A DNA stretch of 64,000 nucleotides, from assembly GCF_014839805.1 (NCBI RefSeq), contig NC_051118.1:8982391-9046390 (forward strand). The letters run 5' to 3'. The translations under genes and the position numbers were made by a program. The notes beneath the pieces were generated by a model that saw nothing but the letters and a program-made list of their open reading frames with translations, was not told where the DNA came from and made no database searches. The DNA comes from Manduca sexta (lineage: Eukaryota > Arthropoda > Insecta > Lepidoptera > Sphingidae). Shown here one piece after another: positions 35,066 to 48,600 of this stretch. Every line of letters starts with the position of its first letter. The first letter of the stretch is position 1.

Positions 35066-38000
35066 CGTGGTAAACTCCCGTGTCGACATCGGGCCGTAAG
35101 ACCAACATAACCGTTCTACTATCTGCCAAGTAATCGTAGCGACAACGCGTTTTTTGTCCGCGAAATAAAAGTACAGTGTAACATAAAAAGCGAAGTATTT
35201 CCACATTAACTATAACTTCAACTTTAACTCTCCATATCTAATAACACTCATATCGTCGGTACGTACGTTAGCACATTTCCAATTGTGACATAAACCTTAA
35301 AACAAATGGAATACAGTTCAAAATACCGAATATATAAAATACTAAACGTAACATCATACCTTCACATAATTTTAAATCGTCGCCCGAGATGCAACACTAC
35401 GTAACCATAAATTAATAAAAACCAACACTTATTTTTGGTTCATAGATGTACATTTTTTTAACAGACCTTAAAAGTAGAATGTCATTAATACGTATTTTTT
35501 AAGTGCTCATATGTTGTTACTAGGAAGTACTATTAGCTATTCTTTTTCATTTTAAACATTGCAATTAGCCGTCGCATTTTATAAATGCTTTTTGAGCTCT
35601 CTCAGTCATGTAGACAAACAAATATTGGATCTAACTAACCCACTAGTGCAGTGTGAGGTCAGCGCGACATTTTCTTTTATATGTTGCAAAAATAATTTTG
35701 TTTTGTTTCATAGCCGGCCGTCTGTCTAACAGCAACAAACCTCAGATAAATTACGTTAAAAGAATCTAATGTTTTTGAAAAAAAAACTTGGTACCTCTAT
35801 CCAAAGGACACATAATTATGCAGCCACTGAACTAAACGGATAAATAATAGAAGAAAGTTTTAAACATTTTTAAAAAAATGCTTTTTCAAAATCTCAGAAC
35901 ACAATTACTTTAAGTTACGCAGTGTTACATTTCAGATGACGCTCCCAACCCTACAATATTTTATTTATTTTCGTATCTCATTGATCCCTTTTATTTGGTT
36001 GTCACATTCTCTAGCCTCAGAGGCTTTAACACACTTTTAGAATAAATACATACTATAATACAATTTCAATATCGTCAGCTTAAAGACAGACTGTAGTAAT
36101 ACCTTTTTTAATTTTTTGACTTATTAAAGTAATAGTTTTTGATGTATTCACGTACAACATGCAATATATGTTTAGCTTTTGTTTGAATTAGACTTACTTT
36201 AAACCGACGATTTTTTCACCCAGAGACAAATAGTTCTCGGGTAAAATACTTTTAACACTCATGTACCAGATATTGCAGAAATCACTTCTGTGATACGACT
36301 CTGTCCCAATATATCTAATAATATCATCATAATATACATAATTATTATCCATACCTTTATTACTTATAAATCGTCCTTTCTCATCCAAAATTACAACATT
36401 AGTATAATCATTTACCAAATGTATTTCCACTCTTCATTTCAATCTATTTCGTTCCAATAAAAAATTATAATTATCACAAAGATAGCTATTCATTACACAA
36501 AAAAAGCATTTAGTATAAACACATTATAAAACAGAGTAGATATATTTTAGTCTGAGCTTAATATTGCAAAACATTTCATAGAGATGAATGAACCAAAACA
36601 GATAGATACTAATGAAAATATATCCATATATTAATGATAATAGTTTGTACTCGTTTCTAAGAATATTGTGAGTAGTGTGAGATTTGGCATGTTAAAAGCT
36701 CATATACAGGAGTGCAAATTAATAAAATTGATATCATCTGTCTAATAAATATATTTAATTGGATGATCGAATTTCGACCATAACTTACAAATAAGACAAT
36801 ATTTTATTTTGGTTTCATAACCAAAATATATAACGTATTGCTGATACTCAAATATACACGATTATAGTTTTTAGTTCATCACAAAATAAGTTTGGCAATA
36901 TTAATCTACCAAACACATCCTACTGAGACCATTTCCCAATTTATAAAATAAAAATCAGAAATTACCAAAGAATTTATTTGGCAATTAATCATTATATTAG
37001 TGTAAAATTATCTATACTCCAGAGAATTGTCCAAACCATAGGATGTACAGACTAAAATAAATCAGGCAGTAGTTGGCTCATTATAAATATTTATAAACAC
37101 AAAAAGCATACCTAGATTAATATCTCGTGTACTCCACAATCGATTGGCAATGACAATCGTTAAAATGTCAAAAATAATGAACGAGGATGAATGGAATAAT
37201 TGTGCTAACGAAGAACAAGACTTAAAAGACCTTTTCAAAAATTAATGACTCAGTCATAAAAGATGTCAGAAAGTTATTGTCGTTTTTTAATCTGAAAAAT
37301 AATGGGTTCAGACTGTTCAATTTCGAATAACATTTTCGATATTAAAATGAAAATGGAAATTTCAAAAAACTACACATGTCAATTTGTATTGAAATATGGT
37401 CATATTTTGGATTTATTGTTTTTCGTCAATTCAATTATACCATCAAAAATGTCACAACTGGTAATGTATATACATCTACAGTATTGAATATACGAGATTC
37501 TATATATTATTATTATATTATATATATTATATTATATAATTATCATTAACATCATAGATAGAAATATTTAAAACTGCCCGACTCGCAAATGGAATATCAT
37601 TCGAAACTTAAATAGTACATACCTTAAAGTACGTTTTTGTGTAACTAATACTTTATCAACTATTAATAAATAGCTCATATTTGAAATTTGATCATAAATT
37701 TTTCCACACAGATAAGGCAAAGGTATGTTATGTCACACAGCCAGAACGTGATTACATGATTGATTTTTATAGAAAAAATTGAAGTATGTTTTATTATTTC
37801 CTCTAACACCAATACATACATGCTGTTTTGCATAACTCTGGTATAACATTTCGAATTGCGTTCCATTTATGTCACCCTATATATAATACTGAAAAATGTG
37901 TGTAAATTTGGCTGTTTGAGTATAAAATAGATAACATACAAGTTTGATAATACGTCTACACGGGCAAGTTTAAACATTCCTATCTGATAAACATGTCAAA

Positions 38001-39616
38001 TACAAAACACTACACTGAGCGAAAAATTTGTTCCAAACGTTGTTTACAAGATACAAAAATGGGATTAACAATTTTTTATAGATTTGGGGTGTCACGTGGG
38101 GGCCTAAAGTTAGCCTTTTATTCACTAGGGGTTCATAATTATTTTTATTCAACAAAATTGTCAGTCGACACTTGTACCCTACTCCACTTACCATCTTGTG
38201 TGCTGAGGTCACTTTTCCCGTACCCATATTATGAAAAAAAAAACGACTTTTATTGGCCTCCACCTTTGTAATATCCATTTGAAATTATTCACTTTCGTAA
38301 GACCAATGACTTGAATACTATATCCATTTTATAGTTCTAGGAACAAATTTTTGGGACTAGTTAATGCATTTAAAAAAACAGCGGAGACAAATACGATTGA
38401 TACATAAATATCATTTTTTTTATTGAACTTTAAAAAAATCATATATTTTTAAGCTAGAATTTATTTCTTGAAGCCACGTGAAAAGATTAGCTCTCAGTTC
38501 ATATTTAGAGTCAAGATGTGGATGAAAATGCATATTTGCCGAATATATTTTAAAAGCGATAGTTTATTTTATTATAATTTTTAGCACAGTGTTGTGTTTT
38601 AACGTCTCAGTTCTAAAAAAATACACGTCGAATTCATAACCTCTTCCTTTTTTGAAGTCGGTTAATGATTTCACAATAAACTTATATGTGGATAACATTT
38701 ATTGGAATCAAATTATTGAAGGCTTCTGTACCGAATTAGGTAAACTATAGAAATTATCGTGTATTAGAAGACATATTTTTTCCAATAGTAATTGAAATTT
38801 TTAAGGTAAATTTATACCTTGACCCACTAACGATGTGTTCATTTTTTGATAAATATAACTTATACATCGTAACGCCTCTTGCATAGTTTATCAATACCAA
38901 CAGATAAAACTATAACCCAGAATAAAACAACTCAAAAACGTCATTTCACAAATATAACAAAACACGACTTACACCATTTTAGAACTGTGACGACGCGAAA
39001 TACTATTAATAATGCGCAATATTAAATATCGATTGATACATATTGTGACGTCATAGATAAACGTGATGTCAGTAGGCGCGTGACGCGATACGTCGTTTGT
39101 GACGTCATAGAGATGGTTTCAAGTACTAACACTTTACGAAGTTAGTCTGAAAAAAATAGATAAGTGTTATTTTTTTTGTTCATATACCTACCTTTTTCAA
39201 TACACGTTTTGAATCGCGTCTTTCGATCCGTCGTAGAAATTGAGCAATCAGAACAGGTTTTTTACGTGCTAACAAATGACTTATTTTGATTGGCTTATTC
39301 TAGGGATCGGATCGAAGATTGAGATCGTTCATTGAAAACGGTCATTTAATGATTGTATAGGCTGAGTAATAATGCTGATAATGATGACCCATAAAAGTGA
39401 CTGAATAAATGCAACATTTTTAATGGCTTTATTGAAACATATTTTTTTCTAGTAAATTCTTTTTATTTAATTTATAAATAAAAAAAAAATGAAGAACTCA
39501 ACCGTGTATAGGCCAATTGAATTGAAATAAAATAAAAAATAAAATAGATAAATAAAATTAGGAATTTGTTCAGTTATTTATGTGTATAACAGGTGGTAGG
39601 TACCTCGGGCACGGGA
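35066..39616. other. Intergenic region between convergent genes, no gene supported
   Basis: AT-rich. 36194-36430 (-) is an open stretch of about 78 codons ending in a GTAAGT donor, but no partner exon was found. 37500-37555 is TA-rich low complexity. 38090-38230 resembles repeat D. Two TGACGTCA palindromes lie at 39046-39053 and 39100-39107. TTTATT strings at 39429 and nearby could be poly(A) signals for the minus-strand EFR3 gene. Confidence 0.35.
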
Positions 39617-42600
39617 CTAGTACAGGAACAGTTCCGGGAAGTACTTGGTGTAGGGCGGCACGCTCTGCTGGTAGGACTTGTGTCCGCTCGGCGAGCAGGC
39701 GCCGGACGCGGGCAGCAGCGGCTCCTCGTTCAGGCTGCTGAAGATCTCCTCCAGCTTGTCCTTGATCTCGTACTGGGAATATTAAATAAATTGTTATGAA
39801 GTATACATTTTTAAACGGGTACGTCACAGAGGTCGTTCATGGCGACTTCTTGTAGTGATGCAGTAGTGATGCGATAAATGGGTACGATATGGTGGCCGGA
39901 CTGCACAAACGATACAGACCCAATGCAAATGTGTATCTGTTGCGATGTAACTTCTACATAGGGTTTAGTATGAACTATGAATGCCTCAGTTGCAAGATGG
40001 ATTCGTCAGAAGTAAGTTACGTATTTACAGATACAATAGCAAAGCTGTCGCGTTGTTTATATCAATCCGCCTCACTCGGGATCAGGGCGGATACATGTAG
40101 CATGAGACTGGCTGCAAGGGTCCAGGCCTCACCTCGGGCTGCGTGAGAGCGAGCAGATGGTCGAAGGGCGCGGTGCGGAAGGTGTTGTTGAGCGTGGCGC
40201 GGCGCCGCTCCGCCTCGCGCCGCTCCGCCTCGCTCGGGATCAGGGCGGATACATGTAGCATGAGACTGGCTGCAAGGGTCCAGGCCTCACCTCGGGCTGC
40301 GTGAGAGCGAGCAGATGGTCGAAGGGCGCGGTGCGGAAGGTGTTGTTGAGCGTGGCGCGGCGCCGCTCCGCCTCGCTCGGGATCAGGGCGGATACATGTA
40401 GCATGAGACTGGCTGCAAGGGTCCAGGCCTCACCTCGGGCTGCGTGAGAGCGAGCAGATGGTCGAAGGGCGCGGTGCGGAAGGTGTTGTTGAGCGTGGCG
40501 CGGCGCCGCTCCGCCTCGCGCCGCTCCGCCTCGCTCGGGATCAGGGCGGATACATGTAGCATGAGACTGGCTGCAAGGGTCCAGGCCTCACCTCGGGCTG
40601 CGTGAGAGCGAGCAGATGGTCGAAGGGCGCGGTGCGGAAGGTGTTGTTGAGCGTGGCGCGGCGCCGCTCCGCCTCGCGCCGCTCCGCCTCGCTCGGGATC
40701 AGGGCGGATACATGTAGCATGAGACTGGCTGCAAGGGTCCAGGCCTCACCTCGGGCTGCGTGAGAGCGAGCAGATGGTCGAAGGGCGCGGTGCGGAAGGT
40801 GTTGTTGAGCGTGGCGCGGCGCCGCTCCGCCTCGCTCGGGATCAGGGCGGATACATGTAGCATGAGACTGGCTGCAAGGGTCCAGGCCTCACCTCGGGCT
40901 GCGTGAGAGCGAGCAGATGGTCGAAGGGCGCGGTGCGGAAGGTGTTGTTGAGCGTGGCGCGGCGCCGCTCCGCCTCGCGCCGCTCCGCCCTCGCTCGGGA
41001 TCAGGGCGGATACATGTAGCATGAGACTGGCTGCAAGGGTCCAGGCCTCACCTCGGGCTGCGTGAGAGCGAGCAGATGGTCGAAGGGCGCGGTGCGGAAG
41101 GTGTTGTTGAGCGTGGCGCGGCGCCGCTCCGCCTCGCGCCGCTCCGCCTCGCTCGGGATCAGGGCGGATACATGTAGCATGAGACTGGCTGCAAGGGTCC
41201 AGGCCTCACCTCGGGCTGCGTGAGAGCGAGCAGATGGTCGAAGGGCGCGGTGCGGAAGGTGTTGTTGAGCGTGGCGCGGCGCCGCTCCGCCTCGCGCCGC
41301 TCCGCCTCGCTCGGGATCAGGGCGGATACATGTAGCATGAGACTGGCTGCAAGGGTCCAGGCCTCACCTCGGGCTGCGTGAGAGCGAGCAGATGGTCGAA
41401 GGGCGCGGTGCGGAAGGTGTTGTTGAGCGTGGCGCGGCGCCGCTCCGCCTCGCGCCGCTCCGCCTCGCTCGGGATCAGGGCGGATACATGTAGCATGAGA
41501 CTGGCTGCAAGGGTCCAGGCCTCACCTCGGGCTGCGTGAGAGCGAGCAGATGGTCGAAGGGCGCGGTGCGGAAGGTGTTGTTGAGCGTGGCGCGGCGCCG
41601 CTCCGCCTCGCGCCGCTCCGCCTCGCTCGGGATCAGGGCGGATACATGTAGCATGAGACTGGCTGCAAGGGTCCAGGCCTCACCTCGGGCTGCGTGAGAG
41701 CGAGCAGATGGTCGAAGGGCGCGGTGCGGAAGGTGTTGTTGAGCGTGGCGCGGCGCCGCTCCGCCTCGCGCCGCTCCGCCTCGCTCGGGATCAGGGCGGA
41801 TACATGTAGCATGAGACTGGCTGCAAGGGTCCAGGCCTCACCTCGGGCTGCGTGAGAGCGAGCAGATGGTCGAAGGGCGCGGTGCGGAAGGTGTTGTTGA
41901 GCGTGGCGCGGCGCCGCTCCGCCTCGCGCCGCTCCGCCTCGCTCGGGATCAGGGCGGATACATGTAGCATGAGACTGGCTGCAAGGGTCCAGGCCTCACC
42001 TCGGGCTGCGTGAGAGCGAGCAGATGGTCGAAGGGCGCGGTGCGGAAGGTGTTGTTGAGCGTGGCGCGGCGCCGCTCCGCCTCGCTCGGGATCAGGGCGG
42101 ATACATGTAGCATGAGACTGGCTGCAAGGGTCCAGGCCTCACCTCGGGCTGCGTGAGAGCGAGCAGATGGTCGAAGGGCGCGGTGCGGAAGGTGTTGTTG
42201 AGCGTGGCGCGGCGCCGCTCCGCCTCGCTCGGGATCAGGGCGGATACATGTAGCATGAGACTGGCTGCAAGGGTCCAGGCCTCACCTCGGGCTGCGTGAG
42301 AGCGAGCAGATGGTCGAAGGGCGCGGTGCGGAAGGTGTTGTTGAGCGTGGCGCGGCGCCGCTCCGCCTCGCTCGGGATCAGGGCGGATACATGTAGCATG
42401 AGACTGGCTGCAAGGGTCCAGGCCTCACCTCGGGCTGCGTGAGAGCGAGCAGATGGTCGAAGGGCGCGGTGCGGAAGGTGTTGTTGAGCGTGGCGCGGCG
42501 CCGCTCCGCCTCGCTCGGGATCAGGGCGGATACATGTAGCATGAGACTGGCTGCAAGGGTCCAGGCCTCACCTCGGGCTGCGTGAGAGCGAGCAGATGGT

Positions 42601-45600
42601 CGAAGGGCGCGGTGCGGAAGGTGTTGTTGAGCGTGGCGCGGCGCCGCTCCCGCCCTCGCTCGGGATCAGGGCGGATACATGTAGCATGAGACTGGCTGCA
42701 AGGGTCCAGGCCTCACCTCGGGCTGCGTGAGAGCGAGCAGATGGTCGAAGGGCGCGGTGCGGAAGGTGTTGTTGAGCGTGGCGCGGCGCCGCTCCGCCTC
42801 GCGCCGCTCCGCCTCGCTCGGGATCAGGGCGGATACATGTAGCATGAGACTGGCTGCAAGGGTCCAGGCCTCACCTCGGGCTGCGTGAGAGCGAGCAGAT
42901 GGTCGAAGGGCGCGGTGCGGAAGGTGTTGTTGAGCGTGGCGCGGCGCCGCTCCGCCTCGCGCCGCTCCGCCTCGCTCGGGATCAGGGCGGATACATGTAG
43001 CATGAGACTGGCTGCAAGGGTCCAGGCCTCACCTCGGGCTGCGTGAGAGCGAGCAGATGGTCGAAGGGCGCGGTGCGGAAGGTGTTGTTGAGCGTGGCGC
43101 GGCGCCGCTCCGCCTCGCGCCGCTCCGCCTCGCTCGGGATCAGGGCGGATACATGTAGCATGAGACTGGCTGCAAGGGTCCAGGCCTCACCTCGGGCTGC
43201 GTGAGAGCGAGCAGATGGTCGAAGGGCGCGGTGCGGAAGGTGTTGTTGAGCGTGGCGCGGCGCCGCTCCGCCTCGCGCCGCTCCGCCTCGCTCGGGATCA
43301 GGGCGGATACATGTAGCATGAGACTGGCTGCAAGGGTCCAGGCCTCACCTCGGGCTGCGTGAGAGCGAGCAGATGGTCGAAGGGCGCGGTGCGGAAGGTG
43401 TTGTTGAGCGTGGCGCGGCGCCGCTCCGCCTCGCGCCGCTCCGCCTCGCTCGGGATCAGGGCGGATACATGTAGCATGAGACTGGCTGCAAGGGTCCAGG
43501 CCTCACCTCGGGCTGCGTGAGAGCGAGCAGATGGTCGAAGGGCGCGGTGCGGAAGGTGTTGTTGAGCGTGGCGCGGCGCCGCTCCGCCTCGCGCCGCTCC
43601 GCCTCGCTCGGGATCAGGGCGGATACATGTAGCATGAGACTGGCTGCAAGGGTCCAGGCCTCACCTCGGGCTGCGTGAGAGCGAGCAGATGGTCGAAGGG
43701 CGCGGTGCGGAAGGTGTTGTTGAGCGTGGCGCGGCGCCGCTCCGCCCTCGCTCGGGATCAGGGCGGATACATGTAGCATGAGACTGGCTGCAAGGGTCCA
43801 GGCCTCACCTCGGGCTGCGTGAGAGCGAGCAGATGGTCGAAGGGCGCGGTGCGGAAGGTGTTGTTGAGCGTGGCGCGGCGCCGCTCCGCCTCGCTCGGGA
43901 TCAGGGCGGATACATGTAGCATGAGACTGGCTGCAAGGGTCCAGGCCTCACCTCGGGCTGCGTGAGAGCGAGCAGATGGTCGAAGGGCGCGGTGCGGAAG
44001 GTGTTGTTGAGCGTGGCGCGGCGCCGCTCCGCCTCGCGCCGCTCCGCCTCGCTCGGGATCAGGGCGGATACATGTAGCATGAGACTGGCTGCAAGGGTCC
44101 AGGCCTCACCTCGGGCTGCGTGAGAGCGAGCAGATGGTCGAAGGGCGCGGTGCGGAAGGTGTTGTTGAGCGTGGCGCGGCGCCGCTCCGCCTCGCTCGGG
44201 ATCAGGGCGGATACATGTAGCATGAGACTGGCTGCAAGGGTCCAGGCCTCACCTCGGGCTGCGTGAGAGCGAGCAGATGGTCGAAGGGCGCGGTGCGGAA
44301 GGTGTTGTTGAGCGTGGCGCGGCGCCGCTCCGCCTCGCGCCGCTCCGCCTCGCTCGGGATCAGGGCGGATACATGTAGCATGAGACTGGCTGCAAGGGTC
44401 CAGGCCTCACCTCGGGCTGCGTGAGAGCGAGCAGATGGTCGAAGGGCGCGGTGCGGAAGGTGTTGTTGAGCGTGGCGCGGCGCCGCTCCGCCTCGCGCCG
44501 CTCCGCCTCGCTCGGGATCAGGGCGGATACATGTAGCATGAGACTGGCTGCAAGGGTCCAGGCCTCACCTCGGGCTGCGTGAGAGCGAGCAGATGGTCGA
44601 AGGGCGCGGTGCGGAAGGTGTTGTTGAGCGTGGCGCGGCGCCGCTCCGCCTCGCGCCGCTCCGCCTCGCTCGGGATCAGGGCGGATACATGTAGCATGAG
44701 ACTGGCTGCAAGGGTCCAGGCCTCACCTCGGGCTGCGTGAGAGCGAGCAGATGGTCGAAGGGCGCGGTGCGGAAGGTGTTGTTGAGCGTGGCGCGGCGCC
44801 GCTCCGCCTCGCGCCGCTCCGCCTCGCTCGGGATCAGGGCGGATACATGTAGCATGAGACTGGCTGCAAGGGTCCAGGCCTCACCTCGGGCTGCGTGAGA
44901 GCGAGCAGATGGTCGAAGGGCGCGGTGCGGAAGGTGTTGTTGAGCGTGGCGCGGCGCCGCTCCGCCTCGCGCCGCTCCGCCTCGCTCGGGATCAGGGCGG
45001 ATACATGTAGCATGAGACTGGCTGCAAGGGTCCAGGCCTCACCTCGGGCTGCGTGAGAGCGAGCAGATGGTCGAAGGGCGCGGTGCGGAAGGTGTTGTTG
45101 AGCGTGGCGCGGCGCCGCTCCGCCTCGCGCCGCTCCGCCTCGCTCGGGATCAGGGCGGATACATGTAGCATGAGACTGGCTGCAAGGGTCCAGGCCTCAC
45201 CTCGGGCTGCGTGAGAGCGAGCAGATGGTCGAAGGGCGCGGTGCGGAAGGTGTTGTTGAGCGTGGCGCGGCGCCGCTCCGCCTCGCGCCGCTCCGCCTCG
45301 CTCGGGATCAGGGCGGATACATGTAGCATGAGACTGGCTGCAAGGGTCCAGGCCTCACCTCGGGCTGCGTGAGAGCGAGCAGATGGTCGAAGGGCGCGGT
45401 GCGGAAGGTGTTGTTGAGCGTGGCGCGGCGCCGCTCCGCCTCGCGCCGCTCCGCCTCGCTCGGGCCCAGCGCCGCTCGCCGCAGCGCCTCCAGGCTCACG
45501 CTCTCCGACTGCAGCGGGTGCTGAACACGACATACCACCATATTACTTTGATTTATAAAAATAAGTCTGCTCGTGGTTCTGTACAGCATACAACGCAAGT

Positions 45601-48600
45601 GGATGATAGTACATAGGGCAAAAATCCGTTACAAAGAGTCCTATTGACGAGCCTCGTTTAAAAATCAGCTGTAATCGTATTCATCAATTATAACTGCGCA
45701 TGACGTGCGCTCACTGACCGTATACTACATTCACCTGCAACCGTAGTGAATTTGGAACAAACCAGAACTTGGGAGTAACCTGTAACTCATCTCTCACAAC
45801 CATTTTCAATAATCGATCTTAATCTTATCTTTGTTCCGATCCCTAATACAAACCAATCATAACAAGTCATTCGTAAGCATATCACAAAACTTGTTTTGAT
45901 TGGTCCATTGCCGCGATGGACCGATTAAAGCTATGATCTTAGGGGGGGAGGCAGGTTATCAATTGAACATTGTACCGCATTCTTCCTGTACGGTGTTCGC
46001 CACTGCGAGGCGGTCGCGTGCATGTCCTGGTGGCCCCAGTGCCAGAACTCGTTGTCGCTGCGCTGGACAAGGAATGGGATGGGAAGGGAATACGCGTTGA
46101 CCGGTGTGAAGTTAGCCATTTCACCCGCCTTCTTTGTATACATTTAGCTACAAAAGTTACTGAACAAATTCACATCAACTTTAATCGGTATATTATTTTT
46201 TTGCTTATCTAAAATTAAGCGGTAACCTTAAAGTCTTTGCTAAGGAAGAGAAAACGGTTGTCAATATGGACAAAAAGTTAAAAGACGATTTGAAATTTTC
46301 AATTTATCTATCTTTTTTTTGTGTCTGACTGTATACAGACATGGAAGCAGAGCGAGCGGCGAGACCGGATGGGTAAAGAGCGGAAAACGCATATCAACTC
46401 ACATACTTTTGAACATTATATTTCGGAAGCGTTATAGCGTTTATGTGGGTAAGTTATTGATATAATAGTCTTTGATACGCGTAATATTCAAACTAACATG
46501 TATTCTGCCGTCCCGCAGTCAACGGTGGATCCGCGGCGGATTCCGCACACCCGCTAAATATATACGCAAAAAGAAACGGATTTGATATCCCTTGCGGATT
46601 CTGCCGCTTCCACATTAATAGTACACTACGTCTTCCATCACTCATTTACTCTTTAAAACTGAGACGCCGTTTGTGACTAACTTCACAAGGGCCATGCTAA
46701 GTGACGCGTATTATATGGATTTACACCGTGTTGTACAAAAATTAACCATATGTCTGTTGAAGTTTTGCACAATACGATTGTATTTACGGTGGTATAGCTA
46801 AGGTAGGATTAGGAATCGAGATGATTTAGACTACTTCTAGAATCTTGAAATAACAACGATAACTTCAGTATGATCTTTCACGCGGACGAATCGATGAATA
46901 ATACTAGTGTTAATATAAAAAGGTAAACTTCTATATAAAATTACTTTATACGACTTTAAATTACTATAACTACATTTTATTATAACTACCTATAGAGGGT
47001 GTCCCAAAAAATAATGTTAAGCGGAGGTCCAGAGATAGAGCACCCTTTGGGGTATTCGAATCACCCCCTTGTATGTTTCGCGATTTTTTATAGTTTTCGA
47101 GTTATGAATGATTTTCTGAATTTTTGAGAATATCGAAAATTCTCAATCCCCTCAGCCCATTTTAATAGCAGGTAAAAGAGTTGCACCCACGTTTACAACT
47201 TTTAAATGGCGAGAACGAATCATGAAAAATCAGTTGAACTTAAATATAAGAATATGCCACATGTTTAACTCATAGCTTTCTTGCAGTCATTTTCGGTTAG
47301 TTAACATACTAATATACCTTAGGAATAATGAGACGTCACAAAAAATAATTGTAATTTAATGGAAAATTTTAAGAATTTTCCACCTTGCTATCTTTTAAGG
47401 CTGATTTTAGCCGAATTAGCCCCGATGAAGGACTATGTTTTTTTTTTTATAAATATGTAAGTTGAGAGTCTGGATTTTTTTTTGACTTACCTTAGAAGCC
47501 CGAAGTCACTCTAGGTGCTCTATTTATGGACCTCCGCTTGACACAATTTTTTGGGACACTCTGTATATTAAATACAATTGTAAAGACTACGAATCGCGTT
47601 TATTTGTGCAAGTTACGTAAGCTCCGAAGTTCTGCATCGACGGTCTGTGGTTGTGGTTGTATTTCTCTATGAACATTCGGTACTCTTCGTCCAGATCGTC
47701 GTATTGTGCTTGCTACAATCAAATATGTGCCTTACGCTATACAGAATATTACACTTTTTTGAAGTGATACGGTGCACATTATCTATAGTTAAGCAAATAT
47801 ATATCTCATTTTATACGGAATACTGAATTGTTTAAAATTGGTTTTGGTTAACAAAGTGATATATAAAGGTTTTTTTTTAATTTAGTATTAGAATAGTCTT
47901 AAAAATTGTTTGGCTCAATTTGGAGTCACCTAACGTAAACCAGCATAACTTAGTTTCTTAAAAGTTGATCCATAAACAATTTTTTTACTTATAATATACA
48001 GGGTGGGGTTTTTTTAATTTTACACATGGGTAGGGTTAATTGGTTTAAATTTGTCTCCAAGATGGTGGTAGGATATATTTTAGATCTCCCTGGATAGCTA
48101 CCCCTATACACAAGGTGTTAAAACCCGCCATAGTGGCCTACGTACATATGTGTCGCGTTCCAGGATAATTGTGTCGACTATCGAGTGGTAATCATCTCTC
48201 GTCAGTCGAAATTCTATTGGACCACTCCACTTATCATAAGGGTCACTTTGCGTGCATTTATAAAAAAAACACTTACAACCAAGTCGACCAACATATTGCA
48301 TACATTACAATTTTATAATTAAAAACCCTTAAAAGATTATCCTACCAAGTTTAGTAACCGTTCTCAATTACAGTCCATAAGAGTTTGTATTAGGCGACCA
48401 AGTTTAGAGGATGACGTGGCAGCGGTACAAGGTTTGTATAACTAGATTCCTGTCGGGTTTCCTTTCCGAAATAACCATAACCATAACATAACCTTTTAGC
48501 CGAATTTCGACCACGGCGGCCAATCTCAACGGAGATGAGCAAGGTATGCAGGAGATATTATAGAGCACAAGTGTGTGCGCAGTACACAGGTGCACTCTCT

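Noticed and set aside
37970..38278. Minus-strand frame with a GTAAGT donor that looked like a first exon upstream of 36194
   Set aside because: The donor region lies in sequence resembling dispersed repeat D (CTACTTACCATCA-type block), and the two pieces do not make a recognisable protein.
45931..46143. Minus-strand frame of 70 codons in an EFR3 intron
   Set aside because: It does not fit the EFR3 exon phases or family sequence; moderately GC-rich, probably transposon-derived, but no family was recognised.
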